Shown here: one piece after another, positions 49,837 through 59,837 of the stretch
Numbering within the stretch: the stretch's first letter is position 1
How the letters are laid out: each line of letters begins with the position of its first letter
Assembly (NCBI GenBank): GCA_013178185.1
Contig: JABLXC010000013.1
Coordinates: 1-64,000 of the forward strand
DNA length: 64,000 bases
Direction of reading: 5' to 3'
Source: Anaerolineae bacterium
GTDB taxonomy: Bacteria; Chloroflexota; Anaerolineae; Anaerolineales; Anaerolineaceae
Translations under genes and position numbers: made by a program
Notes under the pieces: model-generated
Told to the model about the DNA's origin: nothing
Database searches by the model: none
The model's input: the letters and a program-made list of their open reading frames with translations, nothing else

Positions 49837-51433
49837 AAATAAAAAAATTGTGATTGTTGGCGCAGGAATGGCCGGGTTAACTGCGGCCGCCTATTTATGC
49901 CGGAAAAAATACAACGTTCTGCTGCTCGATAAAAATGATAGAACCGGGGGATTGGTCAACACTTTTGAAAGCGGCGGATTTTACTTTGACTCTGGTCCCA
50001 GGGCTTTTATAAATTCGGGAATTGTCAAGCCAATATTAAAAGATCTGGGGATTCGCTGGGATTTATTCGAAAATAAAATTTCGATCGGTATTGAAGATCA
50101 GCTTTTTGGGGTGAATTCGATGGATGATTTACAGAAGTATCAACAGGTACTGATCCATCTATACCCTGAAAGTAAGGATGATATCAACCGAATCATCGCG
50201 ATCATGCATCAACTGTCTGCCTATAACAAGGTGTTATATGAATTTGACAATCCGAATTTTGGAGATGTTCTGAGCGATAAGAAATTCGTGTTTAAAAAGC
50301 TGATCCCATGGACGTTCAAATTTCTCTATGCGTTGAGCAAGTTGAACCAATATAATTTGCCGATGGAAGAATATCTGAGGGGATTAACGAAAAACCAGTC
50401 ATTAGCCGATATTTTGATCCAACATTTTTTTCGAAAAACGCCGGCCTATTTTGCCTTGGGATATTTTTATGGTTACCTGGATTATTTTTATCCAAAGGGG
50501 GGGACGGGCGCTCTAAATCGCCTGTTGAAAGAGAAAGTTCTAAGCTGGGGTGGAGATATCAGACTGGACAAAAACATTGTTGAAGTGATTCCTTCTGAAT
50601 CGGTCATTGTGGATGCGGAAGGTCGTCGTTATCCGTATGATCATCTGATTTGGGCCGCAGATTTGAAAACATTGTATCGTTGCCTTAATCCGGTCGGTTT
50701 AGAGGCAAAAGCTGCTCACAAAATTCAAACTGAGGCACAGCGAATCCTTTCTTCCAAAGGGGCCGAATCGGTTTTTATGTTGTTTGTTGCTGTAAACCGC
50801 CCGATTTCCTATTTCCAGCAAAATGGGGGAGCGCATATGTTCTACACCCCTTCAAGGCAAGGATTAGGAGAGACCAACAAGCAAGAGAGAAGGCATCTTA
50901 TTGAAAATTTTGAAAAGACGCCAAAAGCTGAAGTGATTTCCTGGCTGGAAAAATATCTCCAGTTAAATACCTATGAGATTTCTATCCCTGCCCTCCGGGA
51001 TGGCAGCATGGCGCCGGATGGGCAAACCGGGCTGATGATAAGCTGTCTGTTTGATTATGATGTGATGGAAAAAGTGGAAAAAGCTGGCTGGTATGACGAA
51101 TTTAAGAGTTTGACCGAAAACCGGATGATTGATATCTTTTCAAAAACGATTTATAAGAACCTCAAAGAAGATGTCCTTTTCAAGTTTTCGTCTACGCCTT
51201 TGACAATCCATCAAATCGCTGGAAGCTCCGAAGGTGCGATTACTGGATGGTCGTTTGAGACGGAACCTCCGGTGATCCATAAATTGAAAGACATACCAAA
51301 GTCTGTTCTTACCCCGGTCTCAAATATTTACCAGGCAGGTCAGTGGGCGTATTCTCCCGCTGGCGTTCCCATCGCGATGTTAACAGGCTGGTATGCAACC
51401 CAAAAAATTCTGAAACGGTCTAAGAAACAATAA
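49826..51433 (+). CDS. FAD-dependent phytoene-desaturase/amine-oxidase-family protein
   Basis: 535 residues from the ATG at 49826. N-terminal FAD-binding motif KIVIVGAGMAGLTAAAYL (GxGxxG) and the following acidic residue (LDKND), then FDSGPRAF, and C-terminal AGQWAYSPAGVPIAMLTGW (FAD-binding region near the end). The overall pattern is the CrtI/amine-oxidase superfamily, in which members desaturate or isomerise carotenoids and other polyenes. Substrate unknown. Coupled with the SDR gene; AT-rich. Confidence 0.9.
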   Translation: METRNKKIVIVGAGMAGLTAAAYLCRKKYNVLLLDKNDRTGGLVNTFESGGFYFDSGPRAFINSGIVKPILKDLGIRWDLFENKISIGIEDQLFGVNSMDDLQKYQQVLIHLYPESKDDINRIIAIMHQLSAYNKVLYEFDNPNFGDVLSDKKFVFKKLIPWTFKFLYALSKLNQYNLPMEEYLRGLTKNQSLADILIQHFFRKTPAYFALGYFYGYLDYFYPKGGTGALNRLLKEKVLSWGGDIRLDKNIVEVIPSESVIVDAEGRRYPYDHLIWAADLKTLYRCLNPVGLEAKAAHKIQTEAQRILSSKGAESVFMLFVAVNRPISYFQQNGGAHMFYTPSRQGLGETNKQERRHLIENFEKTPKAEVISWLEKYLQLNTYEISIPALRDGSMAPDGQTGLMISCLFDYDVMEKVEKAGWYDEFKSLTENRMIDIFSKTIYKNLKEDVLFKFSSTPLTIHQIAGSSEGAITGWSFETEPPVIHKLKDIPKSVLTPVSNIYQAGQWAYSPAGVPIAMLTGWYATQKILKRSKKQ

Positions 51434-51497
51434 AGCTTGCAGCTCAGAATTTGTGAGCGGTAAGCGAAACTGCCCTCCGTCATAGGGAGACCACCCA

Positions 51498-51920
51498 ATG
51501 TTCGCAACGGTTGTGATTCTTGCGTTTATAATCCTGGAGTTTTCCAATGTTTTGGCGCTGTATTTTGCGCCTGGTTCAAAATACGCCAATGCGGTTGGCG
51601 TATTTTCGGCCTGGGAAAGATCCAAACAAGACCCCGAAATTCATGACTTCATCAGATACCTCGTCTTTTGGGTGGCTGGGGCCAAACTAATTTTCCTTTT
51701 CCTGTTGGGGGTGATTGTCCTGTACGGGAGCCCCGACCTGCAGCGAATGAGTCTGGCGGCCTTGTGCCTTGCAACCCTCTCTTTTTATTGGCGTTTATTT
51801 CCATTGATCAGAAAGCTCGATCAGCATGGAAAAATCCAACCAAAAAATTACTCCAGGATCCTTGGGGGTATGATCGCCGTTTTTATTGTGTTATTTGCGC
51901 TTGCCGCGATCTCTGGATGA
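51498..51920 (+). CDS. Small membrane protein
   Basis: 140 residues with four hydrophobic segments (VVILAFIILEFSNVLALYF, YLVFWVAGAKLIFLFLLGVIVLY, SLAALCLATLSFYWRLF, GGMIAVFIVLFALAAI). No family recognised. It follows the SDR/phytoene-desaturase pair by 64 bp on the same strand and shares its low GC, so it may belong to the same transferred block. The 250 bp after it, toward 52167, hold GC-rich sequence with a broken-looking leftward frame but nothing I can name. Confidence 0.75.
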   Translation: MFATVVILAFIILEFSNVLALYFAPGSKYANAVGVFSAWERSKQDPEIHDFIRYLVFWVAGAKLIFLFLLGVIVLYGSPDLQRMSLAALCLATLSFYWRLFPLIRKLDQHGKIQPKNYSRILGGMIAVFIVLFALAAISG

Positions 51921-52167
51921 AATCCTTGTAAGGGCATTGAACGGAGGTATAAAAAACGTCCCGCCGCTGTGCCGCACCAGGCCTCCTGGTTTTCCACCGG
52001 GTTTTGCGCCCAGTTGGTTGTTAAGGTAGCGTCCCCGATTCTGATCTGCGCTGCCAACGTTTGCGGCGTTTCCTCGCCTGGCCCAACGCGCGCCGCCGAG
52101 CGCACCCCCGGCCTGTGCCACCTGTTGAGCAACGCTTCAAATTCTATGCGGAAATCAGGAATTTCCC

Positions 52168-53304
52168 CTATGGTTTGTCAGCGAGATTGGCAGTTCCTTG
52201 CAGCACATCTTCCCGTAAAATCATGCGAACCCTGTCAGGCTTTTCAAAAAACGGGCTGTGAGCAGAATTCTCGAAGGTATAAAAGCCCTTTACCGGAGCT
52301 TGCAATTCGGCCAAATAGGCTTTTGACATTTCATGGTTGACGGTGTAATCGTATTTACCGGAGAAGAAGTAGACGGGGATCTCCAGCTTTGCCACCTTTT
52401 GACTCAAGTCTGTCGAAAAAACCTCATTGCGCAGCATACTGGCTGCAAAAATCTTCCCGCGCCATAGGTTGATCTTTTCTTTCAGCGTGAGCTGTTTGCT
52501 AAACCAGGAGGGAAAAAAGACTCCCCCTTCAACCGTCTTCATTTCACGGGTAGTGCCCACGCCTACGCCGTGCATGGCGTTATCGCGCAGCCGGTCGTAG
52601 GCGGCCGGTTGCGGCATCGTCATCGTCGGAGGAGCGGCTTTCAGTTGATTGACCATGTTCGTATCGTCTCTGGCCTGATACTCTGCCAGCATGTACTCGT
52701 AAGCGATTTTTTCTGATTTAACCTGATAGACAATCTGGCCCACGCCAATATAGGCAGCAAACAACTCCGGCGCACGCTGGGCTGTCTGGATGGCAAAGAA
52801 GCTGCCGCCTGAATGCGCCATCAGGTAGATTTTGTCTTTATGGAAGCGGTCGCGCAGGTAATGGGTCACCGCGATGGCGTCGGAGATATATTGCTCTACA
52901 GTCATCGTTTCCGGCGGAATGTTGGGGCTGTAAGAGAGCCCTGCGCCGCGCTGATCCCACCAGACCATCGTAAAGTCATTTTCCAGACCGGTTGGGTACT
53001 GCTCGGTGAGAAAGTATTCAGGCATTCCGGGCCCGCCGTGCATAAACAGCAGCACAGGATTGTTTGGGTCCCGACTCTGAATAAACATCCCCTGTTTCAA
53101 ACCGTTGATGTCAACCCAAATCTTTTCAGAAATACTGCCCGGAACCGGATTTCCGTTCTGATCAACGACGGGGTTAATCTTTCCGGGGCTGTACCAAAGC
53201 AAAACGCCCACGAAAATGAGGATCAGAGCCAGCAGGATCGAAAGTGCCATCGCCATAACGCGTCCCACCTTTTTTAGGATGGAGTGAAGAGGGGATTTTT
53301 TCAT
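52168..53304 (-). CDS. Alpha/beta hydrolase, proline-iminopeptidase-like, membrane-anchored
   Basis: 378 residues. An N-terminal membrane helix (GRVMAMALSILLALILIFVGVLL) places the enzyme outside the cytoplasm. The hydrolase domain has the oxyanion HGGPG (LLFMHGGPGMPEY), WWDQRGAG and nucleophile AHSGGSFFA (Ser); an acid and the histidine of a C-terminal NSAHSPF complete the triad. AAGGAATTTGC precedes the ATG. The HGGPG plus DQRG pattern is that of prolyl iminopeptidase-type hydrolases. Confidence 0.9.
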   Translation of the reverse strand: MKKSPLHSILKKVGRVMAMALSILLALILIFVGVLLWYSPGKINPVVDQNGNPVPGSISEKIWVDINGLKQGMFIQSRDPNNPVLLFMHGGPGMPEYFLTEQYPTGLENDFTMVWWDQRGAGLSYSPNIPPETMTVEQYISDAIAVTHYLRDRFHKDKIYLMAHSGGSFFAIQTAQRAPELFAAYIGVGQIVYQVKSEKIAYEYMLAEYQARDDTNMVNQLKAAPPTMTMPQPAAYDRLRDNAMHGVGVGTTREMKTVEGGVFFPSWFSKQLTLKEKINLWRGKIFAASMLRNEVFSTDLSQKVAKLEIPVYFFSGKYDYTVNHEMSKAYLAELQAPVKGFYTFENSAHSPFFEKPDRVRMILREDVLQGTANLADKP

Positions 53305-53589
53305 GCAAATTCCTTACCGTGCGCCTGGTATTGATTCGTTTCAGCAGTTCTGTGGATTGCGCATTTGATGATCTCCGCATCCCGCTTGATAAATTTTGCT
53401 AACATTTTCACCATAAGTAAATGAAGGGTGCGGCAGAACCGACTTTACTTTAGCACACTTCCCTCAAGTTGGCGTCAATTTCACCGTTCGTCTCAGAAAA
53501 TCCGAAAACAAAAATCCCCGCCAGGGGACATAAACAGCGCCGCGCAAAAAGTTTCTTGCCAGTGCAAGCTGAGAGCAAAGCTACCTCTT

Positions 53590-54858
53590 TCACCCCGTTA
53601 CCATCGTCCAGGGCGCGGCCAGGATGCGCTCGCCCAGACGGCGGATTTCCGTCCCTCCATGTAGCAGCAACCCGCCTGCTGCATCCGGATGGTGGGACAG
53701 AAAAGCATTCAAACCGTTGGCGTCTCCGTAACCTGGGCGGCCGGTTCGTTTCACCTCGATCGCCACGACCTTGCGACCAAATTCCAGGACAAAATCTACT
53801 TCCTGCCCGGTCTGGGTGCGCCAGTGGTACAACCGTGCCGGAGGGGTCATTAACTGCGCCAGCACATGCAGGTGATGATAAATAAACGATTCAAAAAAAT
53901 TACCCAGTTCGCGTGCTTTGCGCAATTCCTCCTCTTGAAAATAACCTGCCAGGAAGACTGCTAGCCCCGTATCATTCCAATAGGCCTTGGGCGCTTTGAG
54001 CATACGGGTCGTGCGGTTAGAAGCATAAGAAGGCACCCGCTTAAACAGATGGGTGGTTTCGAGCAGGTTGATATAACGGTGCGCTGTGGGTTGAGACAAG
54101 CCGGCATCACGCGCCAGATCCGATTGATTGAGCATTTGCCCGGACCGTAGCGCCAGCAGTTCCATCAACCGCCGGAAATCTACCAGGGCATCAATCTGAG
54201 CCACCTGGCGCAGATCGCGCTCCAGGTAAGTGGCTACGTAGCCATCCCACCACCGCACCCAGGAGGGGGCAGTATTCAATCGAAGCAGTGCCGGCATCAG
54301 GCCGCGTTGAATGCCTGGTAGGGCATCTGGCAGCGGCTTGTCCAGATGGCCTTCTTTGGGCCAGTTCCCGGACAAAATATTTCGGATGAGATCGGGAGGG
54401 GGCGATTGATTAATCTCGCCCAGCGTCAACGGGTCCAACACGCAATAGACAGCCCGGCCTGCAAGGCTCTCGCTGACCCGTTTCATTAGTAAGAGGTTCG
54501 CCGACCCTGACAGTACAAATTTGATCCTTCTGGGCGACTGGTCCACTGCCCGTTTGACAGCAGGGAGGAGATGGGGCGCTTTTTGTACTTCATCCAGGAT
54601 CACGCGGTCGCTGCCAGCCCATAACGCCTCTGGCTGTTCTTGGGCCTGGCGAAGGACATCGAAATCGTCCAAGGATAGAAAGCGAAAATTGCGAAAGGGC
54701 TGTTCGTTTAACAGCAGCGTACTTTTTCCAACCTGGCGCGCTCCGGTCAGCACCAGAACCGGCATATCCTCCAATGCTTGCTGTAGCAGCGGCGTGATCC
54801 AGCGAGGTACATAATTTTCAGGCTTCTGGTATCTGGTGTATGAATAATTATTATTCAT
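53590..54858 (-). CDS. AAA_14/DUF4143 ATPase
   Basis: 422 residues. Walker A GARQVGKST (39-47), Walker B RVILDEVQ (about 84-91), sensor FVLSGSANLLL, then a winged-helix segment (QSDLARDAGLSQPTAHRYINLL) and the C-terminal DUF4143 domain with a nuclease-like pattern VDFVLEFGRKVVAIEVK (PD-(D/E)xK-like E-x-K). Such proteins are abundant, self-contained and often mobile; their role (defence, addiction or transcription) is unsettled. Three ATTATTC/GAATAAT half-sites overlap the start codon region. Confidence 0.92.
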   Translation of the reverse strand: MNNNYSYTRYQKPENYVPRWITPLLQQALEDMPVLVLTGARQVGKSTLLLNEQPFRNFRFLSLDDFDVLRQAQEQPEALWAGSDRVILDEVQKAPHLLPAVKRAVDQSPRRIKFVLSGSANLLLMKRVSESLAGRAVYCVLDPLTLGEINQSPPPDLIRNILSGNWPKEGHLDKPLPDALPGIQRGLMPALLRLNTAPSWVRWWDGYVATYLERDLRQVAQIDALVDFRRLMELLALRSGQMLNQSDLARDAGLSQPTAHRYINLLETTHLFKRVPSYASNRTTRMLKAPKAYWNDTGLAVFLAGYFQEEELRKARELGNFFESFIYHHLHVLAQLMTPPARLYHWRTQTGQEVDFVLEFGRKVVAIEVKRTGRPGYGDANGLNAFLSHHPDAAGGLLLHGGTEIRRLGERILAAPWTMVTG

Positions 54859-54870
54859 GATACGAATAAT
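54841..54870 (-). promoter_or_regulatory. Triple half-site operator at the AAA/DUF4143 start
   Basis: GAATAAT at 54842-54848 and 54864-54870 and ATTATTC at 54850-54856 give two overlapping dyads, the second (54850-54870, 7-bp arms, 7-bp spacer) covering the start codon. Binding by the winged helix of the gene's own product is a plausible inference. Confidence 0.5.
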
Positions 54871-55072
54871 ATATCAAAAGAAGGAGAAATACAAGAGCGT
54901 AACCATTGCCGCGATCCGATGATCCAAAGGTTTTTACGAAAGCGCAGACTGCGAGCAGAAACCGTTATCTTCGCCGCAGCCCAGAGACCAGGCTGGCCGG
55001 TAGATCTTTGATTCGCCGTTTCTCTTTTGGAGATGCCGGATTCTGCAAAGCAAGCCATCGTAATCAGGATGA

Positions 55073-55771
55073 TTATGCCGGATGGATGAATCCTTTTGCT
55101 AAGGCGACCGTCACTACAAAGAAGAGAAAGCGGCCTAACTGCTGGGCCAGGCCGGCCAGGTAGGTGAATGCCGCGGCGCGCAGCACCTGGCGCACCCCCT
55201 CGCGTTCTTCCGCCAGAGCCAAGCCGGTCGCTTCGAGCGATTTCAGGGCGCGGTCGCTGGCGTTGCGCTCAACCGGCAACGTGATCAGTGAGAAGATCAA
55301 CATCCCGGCCAGGATCACCCCACTCAAGCCCATCAGCACAGGGATCCCCAGCAGCCACCCGCCAATGAATGCAATCGAGCTCCACCCGGCCACCTGCCCA
55401 ACCCGTTGAGCCAGGAAGGTGCGCAGCCGCATGAAGCGGTAGTTTTGTGCATCCTGGGCGGCGTGCCCGACTTCGTGGGCGACAATCCCCAGCGAGGTAA
55501 TCGAGCGTCCATTGGCGACCCCATCCGAAAGGCGCAGGATGTTCGTACGCGGGTCGTAGTGGTCAGTCAGGTAGCCTGCCGTCCTCTCAATGCGGATGTC
55601 TGTCAGGCCATAATGGACGAACAGCCGCCGGGCAATATCCACGCCATTGTATCCCCGGCGGTTAGGCTGGTTGCTGTATTTCTCATAGATCTGACGGACT
55701 TTGGCCTGCGACCACCAGGCCAGAAACATAGGAACCAGGAGAATTAAGTACAAAGGGTTGAAGTCAAACAT
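55073..55771 (-). CDS. YugP-like zinc metallopeptidase (membrane)
   Basis: 232 residues. Membrane helix at the N-terminus (YLILLVPMFLAWW), then YNGVDIARRLFVHYGL and DPRTNILRLSDGVANGRSITSLGIVAHEVGHAAQDAQNY with the zinc motif HEVGH and a following conserved Asp. Two more helices follow (GWSSIAFIGGWLLGIPVLMGL; VILAGMLIFSLITLPVE), then a helical tail with the third ligand region RNASDRAL (D/N-A-x-A-x-x-x-L). This is the YugP family (Zn_peptidase_2), membrane-bound and of unknown substrate. Confidence 0.92.
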   Translation of the reverse strand: MFDFNPLYLILLVPMFLAWWSQAKVRQIYEKYSNQPNRRGYNGVDIARRLFVHYGLTDIRIERTAGYLTDHYDPRTNILRLSDGVANGRSITSLGIVAHEVGHAAQDAQNYRFMRLRTFLAQRVGQVAGWSSIAFIGGWLLGIPVLMGLSGVILAGMLIFSLITLPVERNASDRALKSLEATGLALAEEREGVRQVLRAAAFTYLAGLAQQLGRFLFFVVTVALAKGFIHPA

Positions 55772-55813
55772 TGTCTAAAACCTCTCTTTTAGAGTGCTCT
55801 TTTTGTTCAGAAA

Positions 55814-56514
55814 TTACCAGATCTGGCCGCGGTTTCTTGTCGAGGGTGGCCGGCGCTTGAACAGAAACGTCAGAGCTAACCCGGCGACGAACCCTCCGAT
55901 GCGCGCCCAGTAAGCTACCCCGCGCGTTTCTGCCGTCTGGACGCCCAATGGGCCGATGCCGTTAAAGAACTGGGTGATGAACCAGAGGCCGATGTATAGC
56001 AAAGCCAAAATGTGGGTTGTATGGCTCAGCAGCCCCAGAAAGAAAAAGAACCGTACCCTGCTCTTTGGGAAAATAATCAGATAGCCGCTGAGAACGCCTG
56101 CGATTGCTCTGCTAACGCCACGTTTGGATTGGAGGAGCCCGGGTTAACGGCAATTTGCCCCAGGATCGCGAACAGACCGGCCAGTGTATAGAAAAGCAGA
56201 GAACGCCAGCGTCCGAGGTGGTCTTTCATATTATCCCCAAAGGCAAACAAGTAGAGCATATTGAGCCTGATGTGGGTTAGGCTGCCATGTGCGAACAGGG
56301 ATGTGAACAGCGCAAAAAGGTTCTGCCCGCTGCTGATAGCTGAGGGAGTCATCCCGAAGACCGCAATGAATTGGTTTAGCATGGATCTTCTCCCAGCTAG
56401 CAGATGGAACAACTCGAACAGGAATACCAGGCTGTTGAGCGCGACCAGCGTGACCGTTACAACGGGGAATTTCTGGCGAGGCGTCGCTTCTTCGGTTCCA
56501 CCTGGGATAAACAT
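55814..56514 (-). pseudogene. Frameshifted rhomboid-family gene
   Basis: The first frame, from 56514, gives the N-terminal rhomboid segments (FVAHGSLTHIRLNMLYLFAFGDNMKDHLG in pieces LFAHGSLTH, LNMLYLFAFGDN) up to a stop at 56077. A second frame continues without a stop to 55814: GVSRAIAGVLSGYLIIFP, ALLYIGLWFITQFF and YWARIGGFVAGLALTFLF. One missing base near 56117-56122 separates them. Normal rhomboids have GxSG and AHxxG; here the second glycine is Arg (GVSR) and the catalytic His is Arg (WARIGG). So the gene is broken and the active site eroded. Upstream neighbour of YugP. Confidence 0.85.
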
Positions 56515-56654
56515 GGTAGGCGCTCCATTTCAAGCGGGGGCTTTTAGATCGGTTGGCTGATGATTTTTTGCATCCATAACGATCCGCATCAGTGTGCCGG
56601 TATTGCCTGGCCTGCCCAGCTCACAGGGCAGGCCAGCTTGTCTGCCGCATTTCT

Positions 56655-58550
56655 CTATGCCAGGATGGCGGGAAGCTCCTGCGGGTTATACCAATCGCCG
56701 GTCGTGATGTCCGCCAGGATGGCTTCTAGCTCAGCTCCCTCTACCGTTTCGCGCTCGATCAGCCGTTTGGCCAGCTTTTCCAGCACGCCGCGGTAGCGTT
56801 CCAACAAGCCCCAGGCTTTTTGTACTGCCTCTTTGACGATGCGCAGTGTTTCCTCATCCACCGTTGCCGCCGTCTGCGGGCTGACGCGAGCATCCAGCCC
56901 GGCAGCGCTGCCGAGGTAATTGGGAGCCAGTTCGCTTGCCAGGCGCACTGGCCCCAGGGTGGGGCTCATGCCGTATTCGGTCACCATCTTGCGCGCCAGG
57001 TCGGTGGCGCGAGCCAGATCGTCTGCCGCGCCGGTGGAAATCTCGCCAAAATGGATCGCTTCGGCCACCCGCCCGCCCAGCAATACTGCCAGGCGGTCCT
57101 GGAGCTCCCCTTCGCTCAACAAATACCGGTCTTCCGTAGGTCGCTGCCAGGTATAGCCCAGGGCGCGCCCGCGCGGCACGATCGAGATCTTGTGCACCGG
57201 ATCGCTACCCGGCAGCAGGCTGGCCACCAGGGCGTGCCCGGCTTCGTGGACGGCCACAGTACACTTTTCTTTTTCGTTCATGGCGTGGGTGCGCCGTTCC
57301 GAACCGGCCAGCACCCGTTCGATAGCCTCGTTGAAGTCGGTCATCTGCACCTCCTCTTTCCCACGGCGGGCCGCCAACAGCGCTGCTTGGTTGATCACGT
57401 TTTCAAGGTCGGCGCCAGAAAACCCAGGCGTGACGCGGGCGATGGTCGCCAGCTCTACGTCGGCAGCCAGTGCCACCGCTTTGGTATGGATCGCCAGGAT
57501 TTCCCGCCGCCCGGCTAGGTCGGGCAGATCTACCGCGATCTGGCGGTCGAAGCGTCCGGGGCGCAAGAGCGCCGGGTCGAGCACCTCGGGGCGGTTAGTG
57601 GCGGCCATCACGATCACCCCGCGGCTCGATTCGAACCCATCCATCTCGGCCAGGAGCTGATTGAGGGTCTGCTCGCGCTCCTCGTGCATGCTCGTCGCGC
57701 CCACGCCTGCCCTGCGTGCGCCGATGGCGTCCAGTTCATCGATGAAGATGATGCTCGGAGCGGTGTTCTTGGCCTGCTCAAATAGATCGCGCACACGCGA
57801 AGCGCCCACTCCAACGAACATCTCAACAAACTCCGAACCGCTCAGGGAATAGAACGGCACATTGGCTTCCCCGGCAGTTGCCTTTGCCAGCAGGGTTTTG
57901 CCGGTTCCCGGAGGCCCAACCAGCAGCACACCCTTGGGCATTTTGCCGCCCAGGCGCTGGAACTTACCTGGGTCGCGCAAGAACTCGGTGATCTCGCGCA
58001 GCTCGACTACCGCTTCGCCCGCGCCGCCTACATCTTTGAACGTGATCCCCGACTGTTCCCCTTTTACGACCCGCGCCTTGCTCTTTCCCATCGAGAAGAT
58101 ACTGCTCCCGCCCGCTACACCGCCTCTCATGCGTTTGAGCATGAAGCACCAGAAGGCGCCCATCAGCGCCAGCGGCAGAATCCAGCCGAGCAGTGCCGAA
58201 AGGCCGCTGTCGCTGGGCGGTTTCCCGGTGACCTCGACGTTCTGCGCTTCAAGCGCATGGATCAGCTCAGGGTCTTCCACCCGTATGGTGGAAAAGGTCT
58301 TTTCTTCCGCCTTCAGCACGCCAGTAATGTGACTCTCGTCAACGGTGACGCTCTGGATTTCCCCTGCGCTCAGGGCGCGCTTGAACTCGCTGTAAGGGAT
58401 CTCCGTATTTTGGACCGACAGCGGCGTGACCAGAAAAGCGCGGATCAGAGTCATGATCATAATGACCGCGATCAGGTAGCCGATCGAGAACTTGACCCGC
58501 TTATCTTTTAGCTGCCGGTCATCTTTGTCGTTTACAGATTTGTCGTTCAT
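56655..58550 (-). CDS. ftsH: ATP-dependent zinc metalloprotease FtsH
   Basis: 631 residues. Two N-terminal helices ([37 protein letters not shown]) flank an extracytoplasmic loop. AAA domain: Walker A GPPGTGKT (212-219), Walker B IIFIDE, second region of homology [21 protein letters not shown] with the arginine finger. Zinc site HEAGH (435-439) and the third ligand region in [15 protein letters not shown]. Full-length by family standard, so a functional quality-control protease of membrane proteins. The fused C-terminal end is conventional. Confidence 0.97.
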   Translation of the reverse strand: MNDKSVNDKDDRQLKDKRVKFSIGYLIAVIMIMTLIRAFLVTPLSVQNTEIPYSEFKRALSAGEIQSVTVDESHITGVLKAEEKTFSTIRVEDPELIHALEAQNVEVTGKPPSDSGLSALLGWILPLALMGAFWCFMLKRMRGGVAGGSSIFSMGKSKARVVKGEQSGITFKDVGGAGEAVVELREITEFLRDPGKFQRLGGKMPKGVLLVGPPGTGKTLLAKATAGEANVPFYSLSGSEFVEMFVGVGASRVRDLFEQAKNTAPSIIFIDELDAIGARRAGVGATSMHEEREQTLNQLLAEMDGFESSRGVIVMAATNRPEVLDPALLRPGRFDRQIAVDLPDLAGRREILAIHTKAVALAADVELATIARVTPGFSGADLENVINQAALLAARRGKEEVQMTDFNEAIERVLAGSERRTHAMNEKEKCTVAVHEAGHALVASLLPGSDPVHKISIVPRGRALGYTWQRPTEDRYLLSEGELQDRLAVLLGGRVAEAIHFGEISTGAADDLARATDLARKMVTEYGMSPTLGPVRLASELAPNYLGSAAGLDARVSPQTAATVDEETLRIVKEAVQKAWGLLERYRGVLEKLAKRLIERETVEGAELEAILADITTGDWYNPQELPAILA

Positions 58551-59003
58551 CCTGTTTTTCTCCTATCATTTTTTCTGTTTTCTGTATTTACACTCACTCA
58601 TACTGTCGCTTGCATTGTACGGAGCAATGCAGTTTCTTTCCACGACTTTTGTCGGGAATCGGAGAAAAACGGCTAGGACAATCACATTATAGTGATTGCA
58701 TTTCACTGGAGAGGAATTATTCTGTTCTTTTGGGATTAGCCCTGGAAAATCTAGGTCATGCAATCGCCTGAAAAATGGCTTTTCACAGTTGTAAATTGGA
58801 ACAGATTTCCTCTATACTAATGGAAAAACTTTTTCCACTCAGCTTATATCCATACCTGCGTTCACCCCACCTCACTTCAACCGAGTTCCCAAAAAACAGA
58901 ACCTTTTTTGGAACAGCGTCGTCTCAATAAATATTCAAGAGCAAAACCTTTAAGACCTCGGTTGTAGCGAGGGAAGCGCACAGAAACTTGTGAGGAGGTT
59001 TTG
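58551..59003. other. 450-bp divergent intergenic region
   Basis: No gene seen. It lies between divergent ftsH and the duplicated-domain gene. A palindrome GGAAAAA/C/TTTTTCC sits at 58822-58836, next to a weak promoter-like TTGTAA (58789-58794), 18 bp, TATACT (58813-58818) that reads toward the right-hand gene. Confidence 0.45.
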
Positions 59004-59837
59004 GTGAAAAACAAATCCTCGGCGTTCCTCATCCTGGCTTACAGCGCCGTCTTCGGTGGTTTTTTGATTGTTTCGTGGCTCAAGGGGGTGGGATCCGACC
59101 TGTTTCGCGCCATTGCGTCTACTTCGGGTGAACAGCCAGTTGTGTTGATGGAGAGCATTCCCCCCGCAACGAGCTATCGCCCGCTTTCCGTTGACTCCGT
59201 GGCTGTGGAAACCGGCCCAGGTTCCCCTCCGCTGGTTCAGGCGATCATCAGCGGGAGCCTCCCGGATACCTGCGCCCAGGTTGAGTTCGTAGAACAAGTT
59301 CAGACCGGCGCTGCCTTCGTGATCAGGCTCGCCGCGATCCCTTCCGCCGCGGCGGATTGCATCCAGCACCCTATACCCTTTACGATAAACCTGCCGCTCA
59401 ACGCGGCCGGGCTTCCGGCCGGATCCTACGCCGTCGAAGCGAATGGGGTACGCGCTGCCTTCGACCTGGCAGCCGGGGATCTGGCGCGGGAGCTTCCCAC
59501 CGGCGATGTTCCTGTCGTGAAAGATGATCTCCAGGTGAAAGATGTAGAGGTCGAAATTGGCGTTGACTCGTCCATTCCGGTCAAGGAGTTGATTGCAGGA
59601 AACCTGCCTTCGGCCTGCGCCTGGTTGGGTGAAATCCGCCTGCGCCGCGAGGAGAGAACTTTCTTCGTGCGGCTGGTTGCCCACCAACCCGCCCAGCTGG
59701 ACTGTCCTGAAAATGGGCTGCCCTTCCACCTGGAGCTTCCGCTCAACATCGCCAGCCTCTCCCCCGGAAGCTATACAGTGGATGTCAATGGGGTCGCTGC
59801 TGGTTTTGACCTGTCCCTTCGCTCGCCCTCGCCCTGA
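59004..59837 (+). CDS. Exported protein with duplicated beta-domain
   Basis: 277 residues from GTG at 59004, with AGGAGG five bases upstream. An N-terminal hydrophobic signal or anchor (SSAFLILAYSAVFGGFLIVSWL) precedes two copies of a domain of about 90 residues. Each contains an ISGSLPDTCAQVE / IAGNLPSACAWLGE segment, a FxIRLxA / FFVRLVA strand, a second cysteine (AADC; LDC), and ends LPLNxAxLxxGSYxVxxNGVxAxFDL. Two cysteines per copy at matching places suggest one disulfide in each. No known family; an Ig-like ligand or matrix role is inference. It precedes the ole genes but is not clearly part of them. Confidence 0.75.
   Translation: MKNKSSAFLILAYSAVFGGFLIVSWLKGVGSDLFRAIASTSGEQPVVLMESIPPATSYRPLSVDSVAVETGPGSPPLVQAIISGSLPDTCAQVEFVEQVQTGAAFVIRLAAIPSAAADCIQHPIPFTINLPLNAAGLPAGSYAVEANGVRAAFDLAAGDLARELPTGDVPVVKDDLQVKDVEVEIGVDSSIPVKELIAGNLPSACAWLGEIRLRREERTFFVRLVAHQPAQLDCPENGLPFHLELPLNIASLSPGSYTVDVNGVAAGFDLSLRSPSP

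Noticed and set aside
51921-52167. Leftward frame with AAQIRIGDATLTTNWAQ
   Set aside because: Looks protein-like in part but changes frame and has no start or recognised family; left as unassigned intergenic sequence.
53428-53885. Rightward frames near 53.5 kb
   Set aside because: No family match, and they run antisense into the AAA/DUF4143 gene.
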